DNA of 28,960 nt from a virus, in the IMG/VR virus record IMGVR_UViG_3300032093_000631, positions 1 through 28,960 of that record; one strand, written 5' to 3'. The notes beneath the pieces were generated by a model that was given only the letters and a program-made list of their open reading frames with translations, did no database searches and was not told where the DNA came from. Positions 1-6,241 of this stretch are shown here, one piece after another (position 1 is the stretch's first letter; each line of letters begins with the position of its first letter). The translations under genes and the position numbers were made by a program.

Positions 1-2390
1 TTTTTGTATGACAAATCTGCCTTGACATCACGCTCACGGCACCAAATTTTAAGCCATTGCGTCAGCTTGGTGGTGGTCAATTTTGGAATGCTTTTGAGCT
101 TTTCAATCATGTCCTCCTTCTTCATCGTTAGGTAATAATCGGTATTTTTTTCATTGACATAGAACTGCGCCAGGTTGACCGCATTGGTCACAAGTTTGCC
201 CTCATTGGTGGTGACCCGTGCCGTCTTGAGGCAGTCCGGAGCGAAATCAAAGAAGTTCATCGCAAGCTGATCATCCATGTAATTGACAAAATCGGGGTGC
301 GTTTCCTTTATCAAAGTACGATTCGCGCTATTGGCCGTTAAATGGCTCAAATTTCGCCTATCTGATGCCAGCCATGTCTTGGCACAATAGATCATGTAAT
401 TGTCAAATTTGGCCCATTCCTGCTCGTCCCAGCCGCTAAAGAACGCACGACCGAACTCGTCAATCGGTTTATGCCGTGCATTGAAGTGCTTAACGACCGG
501 AAACTCAAACTTGCGATCAATGGTTGACTCGTCAGAATTTCCTACTGCGAAGTTGGATGTAATAAATATCTTGGGTGACTTCTCGTATGGGATGATGACT
601 TGCTTTTGGTTCTTCTTGTTGACCTGAAGAGACTCGGTAATTACGCTGTAAAGTTTCGTAAAATGGAAACTTTTTTCCACATCATCAATGAAAATGATGT
701 CAGTGTCGAACTCAATGTTCTGCCAAAGGAATGAGTCGTGAAAGTTGAATGACTTGCCATCCATCCGGCATGCCTTGCGAAATTTCTCAATCATCTTGAA
801 CACAAGTCCCTTGCCTGACCGGCCCTGGCTCTCCCCCTCATCCTCCGGGTCAATGTCCTCCATCAAGATTACTGCCTTGGTAATCAGATCATCCTTGTGT
901 CGATTCATCGCGTATCCCAAGATCGCCTCAAGCTTCTGAACATTTTCCCCGCCGAGGATGCTGATGAACTTGGCCGAATCGCAATCTTTGTGCTCTGCGT
1001 GTTGGTAATCCCGGTCAATGATGCTATCCTCCCAGATATAACCTTGCATCTCCTTGTATAGCACGTACTCAATCCGATCAGCCCATACCTTCACTGCCCG
1101 ATTGCGGAAGAAAAGCCATGTGCAATCAGCTGTGTCCTGAATGAAATTATCGTCAAGTTCATCCATCATGGCCATGAAGCCACCGTTCTCGGAGAAGATA
1201 GTGCCGACCCGCTCATGAAAATAGTCACGCACTTCAGCCTCTAATTCATTGAGAAATTGCCTGACGATATCCTTGGGCTCTCTGATGCTGACCACATTGT
1301 TGATCACCTGAACCATCTGACCGTTGTATGTCCGGTATCCAAGCTCCTTAAAATACCAGTTCAGTTCAGTGTACTTGACCTGAATCTTGTTGCCTACCTT
1401 GACCCAAAACTGACCCTCGTTGACAATATTGCGCCCGTATCCGTCCTCCGCAAGTTTAGCCTGAGCACGCATGAAATTTCCGTCATGATAGTAGGTCTTG
1501 TAAATGTCGAACGGCCCGTATGGCTTGCCTTGCTCAAACTCTGAATTATGTGTGAATAGGTAGAGACAGTTCTTCAGCGTGTACTTTTCTGCCGTATCCT
1601 TCCAGATGCTTCCTGAATGCGCCTGCGATGTGCTTGGTGACTTAATTACAAGACGGTCATCATGCTCACGCACGACCTTCCAGCCACGTTCCACGATCTC
1701 ATCACGGATATACCGCCAGTCATGTTGCTCATTGAAGACCTTGTAAGGAGCATCATCACGCTGCTTGTCAAACTTGGGTGCAGGATCAATCTCCACTTCA
1801 TTGAACGATCGGCAGATGGCGATGATAAAATTTCGCTCATCACTTGTCAGCGTGGGCATCGTCATCGGATTGCCTTGCTGGAAGAAGTAGCCTGGCGATG
1901 GCGCAGTCTTTACATATCTTTTATTTGACTCATCAAGCCGCTCTATTTTTGCCGCCGTTCCTTTCCCGCTGTGGCATTTAGCCAGTGCGCCATCCCCGCC
2001 TACTGTTTCTCCATAATAATAAATGTGCGCCCCTTTGGATGGTGTACGAGATATGACAAGCTTTGCGTAAAGGTCAGGATCGGCAAGTTCCAAGGTGTTC
2101 AACACCTTGCGTGTAATGCCGGGCTGCACCTTTTCATCTATGTCTATCACCTCCATGTTGCGCCGAAGCATGATGCCGATATGCACATCATCACGTTCAA
2201 AAAAGTAGCTGACATTGTGTGAATTGATTGGGTTTTGTATCAGTTTATGCACATTTGGTATCTCCTTTGTCGGGCTTTTGTCCGGCTTGAGTGGGATGAC
2301 CTGAATGCCATTTGTAATAAGTTCCTGCGCTGCGAGAAAGCAAGCCTTATCAATGATTTCACCTTCTTGTATGTATTCGTAGATGTTCAT
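1..2390 (-). CDS. Primase-polymerase / SF3-D5-like replicative helicase (3' end outside window)
   Basis: I read an open frame of about 796 codons from ATG at 2390 to the left edge with no stop, so the C-terminus is missing. The N-terminal ~200 residues look like an archaeo-eukaryotic PrimPol: a VIPLKPDKSP start, a VIDID metal-binding motif near residues 81-85, and KGAHIYYYG near 119-127 (the GG-x-H-x-Y/F type motif). The C-terminal half carries an AAA+ SF3/D5-like helicase: GRSGKG Walker A near 523-528, DIIFIDD Walker B near 564-570, and PKIFITSN sensor 1 near 606-613. Such fusions prime and unwind phage DNA at the fork. The start overlaps the stop of the 113-aa gene upstream (ATGA), which suggests translational coupling. 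Family assignment is firm; which nucleotides it uses for priming cannot be seen. Confidence 0.9.
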   Translation of the reverse strand, partial: MNIYEYIQEGEIIDKACFLAAQELITNGIQVIPLKPDKSPTKEIPNVHKLIQNPINSHNVSYFFERDDVHIGIMLRRNMEVIDIDEKVQPGITRKVLNTLELADPDLYAKLVISRTPSKGAHIYYYGETVGGDGALAKCHSGKGTAAKIERLDESNKRYVKTAPSPGYFFQQGNPMTMPTLTSDERNFIIAICRSFNEVEIDPAPKFDKQRDDAPYKVFNEQHDWRYIRDEIVERGWKVVREHDDRLVIKSPSTSQAHSGSIWKDTAEKYTLKNCLYLFTHNSEFEQGKPYGPFDIYKTYYHDGNFMRAQAKLAEDGYGRNIVNEGQFWVKVGNKIQVKYTELNWYFKELGYRTYNGQMVQVINNVVSIREPKDIVRQFLNELEAEVRDYFHERVGTIFSENGGFMAMMDELDDNFIQDTADCTWLFFRNRAVKVWADRIEYVLYKEMQGYIWEDSIIDRDYQHAEHKDCDSAKFISILGGENVQKLEAILGYAMNRHKDDLITKAVILMEDIDPEDEGESQGRSGKGLVFKMIEKFRKACRMDGKSFNFHDSFLWQNIEFDTDIIFIDDVEKSFHFTKLYSVITESLQVNKKNQKQVIIPYEKSPKIFITSNFAVGNSDESTIDRKFEFPVVKHFNARHKPIDEFGRAFFSGWDEQEWAKFDNYMIYCAKTWLASDRRNLSHLTANSANRTLIKETHPDFVNYMDDQLAMNFFDFAPDCLKTARVTTNEGKLVTNAVNLAQFYVNEKNTDYYLTMKKEDMIEKLKSIPKLTTTKLTQWLKIWCRERDVKADLSYK

Positions 2391-2728
2391 TTGAAACTTT
2401 TTGACTTAATAATTACACATTCGCCGTCAATAAATCCCATAGCACCCTGCCAGATATCCATGATGTATATGCATGTTTCTTTACATGGCTCTTTTTGAGT
2501 CTGAACTTTTATATTTGAGCCATTTACTTCAATAGACCACAATCTTGGGAATTTGTAGTATTTGTAATAGGAGTCGCAAAAAATACGAATTTTGTGAAAA
2601 TCAAGCTCTGCAGAAGCACTATTTTCAGCGCTGGATACCATCATTGGGTACTTAAAATTGTTAGCGTTCAAAGGTGCCTCAAATGTCATCACATGACCGG
2701 TCTTTAAGAATAAATCATACTTATTCAT
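2387..2728 (-). CDS. Hypothetical protein, 113 aa
   Basis: I do not recognise this protein. It starts at ATG 2728 and ends in an ATGA overlap with the primase-helicase. It is soluble, has no signal peptide or membrane segment, and contains four cysteines, two of them in a KEPCKETC stretch. Its base composition is visibly more AT-rich than the neighbouring replication genes, which may mark a later acquisition. It is the first ORF after the structured RNA at 2742-2832, only 13 bases separating hairpin and start codon, so the RNA could control it and, through coupling, the primase. Confidence 0.7.
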   Translation of the reverse strand: MNKYDLFLKTGHVMTFEAPLNANNFKYPMMVSSAENSASAELDFHKIRIFCDSYYKYYKFPRLWSIEVNGSNIKVQTQKEPCKETCIYIMDIWQGAMGFIDGECVIIKSKSFK

Positions 2729-2741
2729 ACAAAATAATTAA

Positions 2742-2832
2742 GCCCTAAACGACCGGGGGGATACAGCGTCAAAGACGCTCCCGGCCATTTAGGGCCATTA
2801 AATAGTTTCATCAAGCGGTATCCCTACGCTTG
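2742..2832 (-). ncRNA. Structured RNA element with two hairpins and a possible kissing interaction
   Basis: Read leftwards, hairpin A (2812-2832) is a 6-bp stem CAAGCG/CGCTTG with a 9-base loop. Hairpin B (2742-2795) has a 16-bp outer stem, a 6-bp inner stem AGCGTC/GACGCT closed by TTT, and a 7-base 3' bulge GTATCCC (2758-2764). The loop of A contains GGGATAC (2818-2824), the perfect complement of that bulge. The outer stem of B is continuous only in leftward RNA, where two positions become G-U pairs; rightward they are C-A mismatches. The 3' side continues into a T-rich stretch, so B may also act as a terminator. It matches no riboswitch or ribozyme I can name; pistol ribozymes have a similar loop pseudoknot but on the other strand of the internal loop. 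Identity and function are unknown. Confidence 0.6.
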
Positions 2833-2839
2833 GTTCCCA

Positions 2840-2847
2840 CAAATATA
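2840..2847 (-). promoter_or_regulatory. Perfect Bacteroidota -7 box upstream of the structured RNA
   Basis: The minus strand reads TATATTTG, an exact match to TAnnTTTG, directly after the TAG stop of the 76-aa gene. Transcription would begin around 2836, just ahead of hairpin A. No TTTG or TTG -33 element sits at the expected 17-23 bp spacing, so this is only a half-promoter match. Confidence 0.35.
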
Positions 2848-3078
2848 CTACCCCTTCCCCATTTTCTTCACGTCCTCCAAAAGTTTCCGCTGTGCCTCTC
2901 TGATCAGCCTGAACGCTCCGGCCATTGTCTTGATGCGGTCATCGGTCAGTTCATCATAAAGTACACCATCCATCTCGCTGATGGTCACGACCACCGAGAG
3001 TTGATTCTCGATAATGTCGAGCAGATATGCACCGTCTTCGGTCGTTTCATCCGCATCTTTCAGTTCTATGCCCATCAT
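2848..3078 (-). CDS. Hypothetical protein, 76 aa
   Basis: This small acidic-to-basic helical protein is one I do not recognise. It starts with two adjacent ATG codons (3078 or 3075); the first overlaps the stop of the metallophosphoesterase gene as ATGA, so it is probably translated by coupling. The C-terminal half (about residues 45-76) looks like one amphipathic helix ending in KKMGKG. It has no cysteine, signal or membrane segment. Its stop abuts the -7 box at 2840-2847, so it seems to be the last gene of its transcription block. Confidence 0.75.
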   Translation of the reverse strand: MMGIELKDADETTEDGAYLLDIIENQLSVVVTISEMDGVLYDELTDDRIKTMAGAFRLIREAQRKLLEDVKKMGKG

Positions 3079-4067
3079 AAGACCTCCCCTTTATGGATCC
3101 GGTAATTACGCACATGGAACGCTTCCCCATCGACATCGACAATGGCAAAGCCGTGGTTCCACTTGTTGATCGGAAGATACGCCGGGTGAAGCTCGCAAAG
3201 GCACCCGACCGAATAGGTGGTGGTAATCTCTCCGTTCATATTCGATTCTGTGTGCTCGCTGGTCTGGTGGTTGTGTCCTTGCATTGCAGACACTTTTCCC
3301 CGGAGGAACAAGCCACGCGCAATGTTGACCGGTGAGAATATCGACCCACCGAACTCATGCCCATGCACAAGGTTTAGCGCACCGAGCTTCAAGATGCGCT
3401 TGTCACCTACGACCTCAATGCCGTCAGCTCTTGCCTTGATGATATTGCGGAAGTCGAACTCATCGACCCCGATGATCTCATGTGCCTTCTGAATCAAGAA
3501 GTGGTCATACCTCTCGCAATGGTTGCCCATTTTGTAAATAATGAAGGCTTTGGGGAACAATGCCCGGAGTGCCATCATGAAGTCCTTGAACGATGCCAGC
3601 TCATGCGCCACGCTTCGGGCTTTCGGGTCTTTGACAAATCGACTCAACCCGTGGAAGTCAAGCGTATCACCATTCAGCACGATCGTGTCGATGTCTTCAC
3701 CCTTCGTGAAGTCGAATGTAGCCTCCAGTGCGCTTAATGAATGGTACGGAAGGTGAATGTCCGATAACACCAGCACCCGCTTGCCAGGCACCTTGTACGG
3801 CTCGTATGATGTCTCTGAACTCTCCGGTAAGTTGTACGGATTGCGTGGCCGGTGGGTCTGTTGTATCTCTGCAGGAGCAGTCCTGCGATATCTCCCGCTG
3901 TCTCCCTTGCCTGCTTTCCCTTCAATGCCACGGAGCACCTTGCGTGCATCCTCCAAATTTGTGTAGATCAGCTTGTTTTCGGCATAAATTATCCTCGCAA
4001 GCTTCAATGTGGGCATCTCCCATCCATACTTATCCCGCGCCTCTCTTGCAATATCTCCTTTGTTCAT
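3075..4067 (-). CDS. Calcineurin-like metallophosphoesterase
   Basis: The 330-aa protein has the full set of calcineurin-type metal-binding motifs: SDIH near residues 102-105, NGD near 132-134, GNHCER near 181-186, VHGHE near 234-238 and GHNH near 264-267. These bind two metal ions and hydrolyse phosphomono- or diesters. Residues 1-95 precede the catalytic domain and look like a small helical module followed by a proline/serine-rich linker; its role is unknown. Phages carry such enzymes among replication genes, where DNA processing, nucleotide turnover or removal of 2',3' cyclic ends have been proposed for relatives; the substrate here cannot be told. ATGA coupling to the 76-aa gene follows. 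I chose the first ATG because the N-terminal module reads smoothly into the catalytic part. Confidence 0.9.
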   Translation of the reverse strand: MNKGDIAREARDKYGWEMPTLKLARIIYAENKLIYTNLEDARKVLRGIEGKAGKGDSGRYRRTAPAEIQQTHRPRNPYNLPESSETSYEPYKVPGKRVLVLSDIHLPYHSLSALEATFDFTKGEDIDTIVLNGDTLDFHGLSRFVKDPKARSVAHELASFKDFMMALRALFPKAFIIYKMGNHCERYDHFLIQKAHEIIGVDEFDFRNIIKARADGIEVVGDKRILKLGALNLVHGHEFGGSIFSPVNIARGLFLRGKVSAMQGHNHQTSEHTESNMNGEITTTYSVGCLCELHPAYLPINKWNHGFAIVDVDGEAFHVRNYRIHKGEVL

Positions 4068-4091
4068 TCTTCTTGTGGTTACCCAAAGGTA

Positions 4092-4463
4092 CTACCACCG
4101 CGCGGGTGTGTCCCTTATGTCCACATGCACGAAGCCAGGGTAAAGACCGATTCCACCAAACCAAAGCTTTTTTTGCGCAATCAATTTCTCGATTACGCCC
4201 TTGAGTTTCCTCGGTGACATCGACTTGACGGTGATATCTGCCGCACTGGCCGTCAGGTGCTGGCTATTCGGCTTGCCTCCGATCTTGGTGTTGTAAGCCC
4301 GGTGACGATACGCTGAATTGATGCTTATCGGCTGCTTGATATAATCGCGCAGGATCTGCAAGTTCTTGGCAAGTTCAATCACATTATCGTGGTATATCGG
4401 CGGCACTTGTGTGCCATCATTGCAGGAAAATTCATGCAAATCGAAGTTCTCTGTCAGTTTCAT
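4092..4463 (-). CDS. Peptidase M15 family (candidate endolysin)
   Basis: From ATG 4463 the protein has 123 residues. The reading frame is open further upstream, but that part lies over the VRR-NUC gene in another frame and is not protein-like; the chosen start forms an ATGA overlap with the VRR-NUC stop. M15 zinc-peptidase motifs are present: SAYRHRAYN, then SQHLTASAADI, holding the first zinc His and the Asp, and GFVHVDIRD, holding the last zinc His. The family cuts peptide stems of peptidoglycan (D-Ala-D-Ala carboxypeptidase or L-Ala-D-Glu endopeptidase). There is no signal peptide, so export would need a holin; the holin and spanin candidates lie 7 kb away at the end of the late operon. 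It is the only lysin candidate seen in the window. Confidence 0.88.
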   Translation of the reverse strand: MKLTENFDLHEFSCNDGTQVPPIYHDNVIELAKNLQILRDYIKQPISINSAYRHRAYNTKIGGKPNSQHLTASAADITVKSMSPRKLKGVIEKLIAQKKLWFGGIGLYPGFVHVDIRDTPARW

Positions 4464-4753
4464 AGTTCTCTGATTAATCCGTTCAAATAAAGTTGTTTCA
4501 CGCTTGATACCACATACGCACCAAAGCCATTCATCTTGAGTTGCTGGATGCGATGTAATTGCATCGCAGAAGCTTTGCCGGTCTCGCTCTTGACCTCGAC
4601 AAACATCGTCATGCCGTGACGCATGCACAAGAGGTCAGGCATGCCGTTAAGGTTGGTCTGGATGAGCTTAACACATGTCCACCCTTCCTTCTCCAATGCC
4701 CTCATGACCTGACGCTGGATGACCGCTTCAGATAGTGGTGTGACGCTTCTCAT
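4460..4753 (-). CDS. VRR-NUC domain nuclease
   Basis: This is a compact 97-aa protein of the VRR-NUC branch of the PD-(D/E)XK nucleases. The diagnostic stretch runs GMPDLLCMRHG then MFVEVKSETG, giving the catalytic G-x-PD and E-x-K residues, followed by QLHRIQQLKMNGFGAYVV, the usual Q and hydrophobic strand. Length agrees with standalone phage VRR-NUC proteins, which act on branched DNA or as holiday-junction-like resolvases. I took ATG 4753 because residues after it fit the family; a start at 4816 would add 21 residues lying inside the previous gene. The start overlaps the 69-aa gene by 26 bases, and the stop overlaps the M15 start. Confidence 0.9.
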   Translation of the reverse strand: MRSVTPLSEAVIQRQVMRALEKEGWTCVKLIQTNLNGMPDLLCMRHGMTMFVEVKSETGKASAMQLHRIQQLKMNGFGAYVVSSVKQLYLNGLIREL

Positions 4754-4937
4754 AATAAGCCTCCGCTGATTCAATGAGCGCATCTTTGTCAAGGTAGCCA
4801 TCACCGGCATGGACATAGGCCGCGATCACATCATCACGATGCGCATCGAGCAGCTTCTCTGCCTTGTGCCTTATGGCCTCGAACTCTGGTGGCAGTTCGT
4901 CAATGAACTTCTTTATCTCATTCTTTGAACGATTCAT
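4728..4937 (-). CDS. Hypothetical protein, 69 aa
   Basis: A short charged, all-helical looking protein that I do not recognise. It starts in an ATGA overlap with the DUF3310 gene and its end overlaps the VRR-NUC gene. It has no signal peptide, membrane segment, cysteine or obvious DNA-binding motif. The tight packing on both sides supports it as a real gene of the replication operon. Confidence 0.7.
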   Translation of the reverse strand: MNRSKNEIKKFIDELPPEFEAIRHKAEKLLDAHRDDVIAAYVHAGDGYLDKDALIESAEAYYEKRHTTI

Positions 4938-5215
4938 GGCTGCTGATTTTTGTATTCAAGAGATATGATAAGGTCGATGTAGTGCTTGGCTTTGAGCAAG
5001 TCCACCACCCCACCCTTTGCTCTATGCCTGCAGAGGTATTTGATGGCGCATCCTTCCAGATACGGGATGTTGTTTGCGTGCACGAACTCCACAGGCTGAA
5101 TCTTCATGCCCTTATAATGTTCGCCACCTTCCTGACGCTGCAATGGGTCAGGTGCAATCATCCCATTGAACTTTTCTTCGATCGTGTTCATCGTTCGCTT
5201 TAGTGCTTGTAGCAT
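4934..5215 (-). CDS. DUF3310 family protein
   Basis: The core GGEHYKGMKIQPVEFV, then EGCAIKYLCRHRAKGG and DLLKAKHYIDLII, is the DUF3310 pattern: an HY-x(6)-Q-P start, an IKYL-x-R-x(2)-KGG middle and a KA-x-HYID end. The T7 gp1.7 nucleotide kinase carries a related domain, so a role in phage nucleotide metabolism is possible. The frame stays open back to 5329, but that stretch is a tRNA gene; the real start is ATG 5215 (93 aa), right after an (AC)n leader. ATG 5191 is an alternative. The stop overlaps the 69-aa gene (ATGA). Confidence 0.85.
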   Translation of the reverse strand: MLQALKRTMNTIEEKFNGMIAPDPLQRQEGGEHYKGMKIQPVEFVHANNIPYLEGCAIKYLCRHRAKGGVVDLLKAKHYIDLIISLEYKNQQP

Positions 5216-5229
5216 TTTGTGTGTGTTTA
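5216..5229 (-). promoter_or_regulatory. (AC)n translation leader
   Basis: The minus strand reads AAACACACACAAA immediately before ATG 5215, with no Shine-Dalgarno sequence. It is one of six near-identical leaders in the window; see findings. Confidence 0.5.
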
Positions 5230-5231
5230 AG

Positions 5232-5303
5232 TAGTCAGGACAGGATTCGAACCTGTATGTCCAACATTTGCCGTGTTGGGCGTTCCATTTCCGCCACCTG
5301 ACT
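5232..5303 (-). tRNA. tRNA-like gene, apparent anticodon GCA (Cys) with G at position 33
   Basis: A 72-nt cloverleaf can be drawn on the minus strand. The acceptor stem is AGTCAGG/CCTGACT (7 of 7), the D stem GGCG/CGCC with GG in the loop, the anticodon stem CAACA/TGTTG with loop CGGCAAA, the T stem ACAGG/CCTGT with the normal TTCGAAT loop, and the discriminator base is A. If the 7-base loop is right the anticodon is GCA, but position 33 is G instead of the nearly universal U, and bacterial tRNA-Cys normally has U73. It therefore may be a degenerate or specialised tRNA. No CCA is encoded. Its acceptor stem is identical to that of the tRNA-Thr at 5425. Confidence 0.7.
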
Positions 5304-5424
5304 TGGTCGGGTCTCTCCCCGTGTGTCACTTGCTGAGATCATTACCGGCGGTCGCACTTCGCATAACCTAGATAAGTTGCGAAGATTCTCCATTTAGGGC
5401 TCTCTTTAAGTTACTTTCCCCTCG
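5304..5424. other. Spacer between the two tRNA genes, with hairpin 5357-5384
   Basis: No ORF or third tRNA is visible here. The notable element is a perfect 7-bp inverted repeat CTTCGCA/TGCGAAG at 5357-5384 with a 14-base loop. It has no T-run on either strand, so it does not look like a terminator; it could be a processing signal for the tRNA precursor. Confidence 0.35.
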
Positions 5425-5494
5425 TAGTCAGGACAGGGTTCGATCCTGCGTCTCCCGGATACAATCCAGGGCTCTGCCATTGAGCTACCTGACT
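5425..5494 (-). tRNA. tRNA-Thr (anticodon TGT)
   Basis: The minus strand folds into a good cloverleaf of 70 nt. The acceptor is AGTCAGG/CCTGACT, the D arm GCTC-AATGGCA-GAGC, the anticodon arm CCTGG-ATTGTAT-CCGGG giving TGT with U33 present, and the T stem GCAGG/CCTGT. The T loop reads ATCGAAC, so the usual T54 is A, a small oddity. Discriminator base A, no encoded CCA. It lies just downstream of an intrinsic terminator, so it may need its own promoter or rely on readthrough. Confidence 0.85.
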
Positions 5495-5495
5495 A

Positions 5496-5525
5496 TAAAA
5501 ATCCCCAGCGTAGAAACGCAGGGAT
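5496..5525 (-). terminator. Intrinsic terminator
   Basis: Read leftwards, ATCCC/GGGAT closes an inner GCGT/ACGC stem and a short loop (5501-5525), followed at once by TTTTTA (5495-5500). This is a classic GC stem plus U-tract. It would end transcripts coming from the replication genes at 5671-11250 before the tRNA-Thr. Confidence 0.65.
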
Positions 5526-5569
5526 GTGATTGTCCTAATCCAAAACAAACCAAAAACCCCTATGCAAAG

Positions 5570-5653
5570 ACCCGAGTGAGGGATTCGAACCCACATTCAC
5601 ACCAATGGTGCGTTCTACCTTGACCTTCAAAGAGGTGCTTGAAATAACTCGGG
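5570..5653 (-). tRNA. Anomalous tRNA-like sequence
   Basis: The minus strand has a perfect 7-bp acceptor CCCGAGT/ACTCGGG enclosing 83 nt, and a T arm GTGGG-TTCGAAT-CCCTC with one mismatch. A D-arm-like segment (GGTC-AAGGTA-GAAC) lies too far from the acceptor: about 20 nt that form their own TTCAA/TTGAA hairpin are inserted between them. The place of the anticodon arm holds only CACC-ATT-GGTG. I cannot assign an anticodon. It could be a decayed tRNA, a tRNA with an insertion, or a tRNA mimic. Confidence 0.5.
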
Positions 5654-5670
5654 TACACAAACCATCCGGG

Positions 5671-5886
5671 TCATCTCTTTATCCACGGCGTTTGCGTGGC
5701 GAAAAATCCTATTACAAAAGCGGTCATGAATCCGGTCAAGATTGCGATAAATCGCTGATCGCCTCGATGCACATCATGCCAGTTCTCCGGCTTGCCATGC
5801 CCCGGCCCTTCGATGTGACGGAACAATGAGCAGGATGAGAGCGTAAGTGTTGCTAAAAGTGCGATTGTTAGTGTGTGCTTTTTCAT
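5671..5886 (-). CDS. Small lipoprotein with C-terminal membrane segment
   Basis: From ATG 5886 the protein has 71 residues: a lipoprotein signal MKKHTLTIALLATLTLSSC with the lipobox Cys at 19, a short polar stretch, then a hydrophobic segment at about 47-65 (FIAILTGFMTAFVIGFFA) and a basic tail. The frame extends upstream to 5937 but the lipoprotein signal fixes the start. The topology resembles a unimolecular spanin, yet only about 27 residues lie between the anchor and the membrane segment, which seems too short to span the periplasm. A superinfection-exclusion or immunity role is an equal guess. It sits beside another exported small protein, next to the tRNA region. Confidence 0.75.
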   Translation of the reverse strand: MKKHTLTIALLATLTLSSCSLFRHIEGPGHGKPENWHDVHRGDQRFIAILTGFMTAFVIGFFATQTPWIKR

Positions 5887-5947
5887 GTTCACATGTGTTT
5901 GATCAGATACCAGAATAAGTCGCAGACGAGCTGCCATCTTTTACTTG

Positions 5948-6184
5948 TCATTTGCGGTTCGGTTTGTGCAGAATGTCGTGCTGCGGGTGAGTGCAATAGT
6001 ATTTCAGGTTCCCGATGTTCAGGCCCTCCTCCGAGAACAGTGCCCAGGTAAGCTTGCACGCCTCCATGTAAAACATCCAGCCGACCCCCTTGGCCGCTTC
6101 TTTGATGCCGTCCCAGATGCCACCCGCCTGCGCGTTGGTGGATAGGCTGAAGGACAGCATGAGAATAAAAATTGTCTTTTTCAT
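5948..6184 (-). CDS. Secreted small protein, 78 aa
   Basis: The N-terminus is a clean Sec signal peptide with probable cleavage after NAQA (about residue 20). The mature ~58 residues contain two cysteines, an amphipathic GIWDGIKEAAKGVGWMFYM stretch and a His-rich basic end. I know no family for it. It lies between the helicase and the small lipoprotein gene, and two consecutive exported proteins in a replication region suggest cell-envelope functions such as exclusion of other phages. Confidence 0.75.
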   Translation of the reverse strand: MKKTIFILMLSFSLSTNAQAGGIWDGIKEAAKGVGWMFYMEACKLTWALFSEEGLNIGNLKYYCTHPQHDILHKPNRK

Positions 6185-6241
6185 TTTGTGGTTTATTTCA
6201 TTAAACGTGAAATTATCACCATTATTTCACAAATACTGAAA

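Noticed and set aside
2742-2832. Pistol-type ribozyme
   Set aside because: The first-hairpin loop does pair with an internal bulge, but the bulge lies on the 3' side after the inner hairpin, whereas in pistol the pairing strand lies before it; I also see no matching conserved core.
4464-4628. In-frame N-terminal extension of the M15 peptidase
   Set aside because: The 55 extra residues lie over the VRR-NUC gene in another frame, are Cys/His/Arg-rich and unlike the family, and the ATGA start fits the operon better.
5216-5329. N-terminal extension of the DUF3310 protein
   Set aside because: It is translated tRNA sequence; the AC leader marks ATG 5215 as start.
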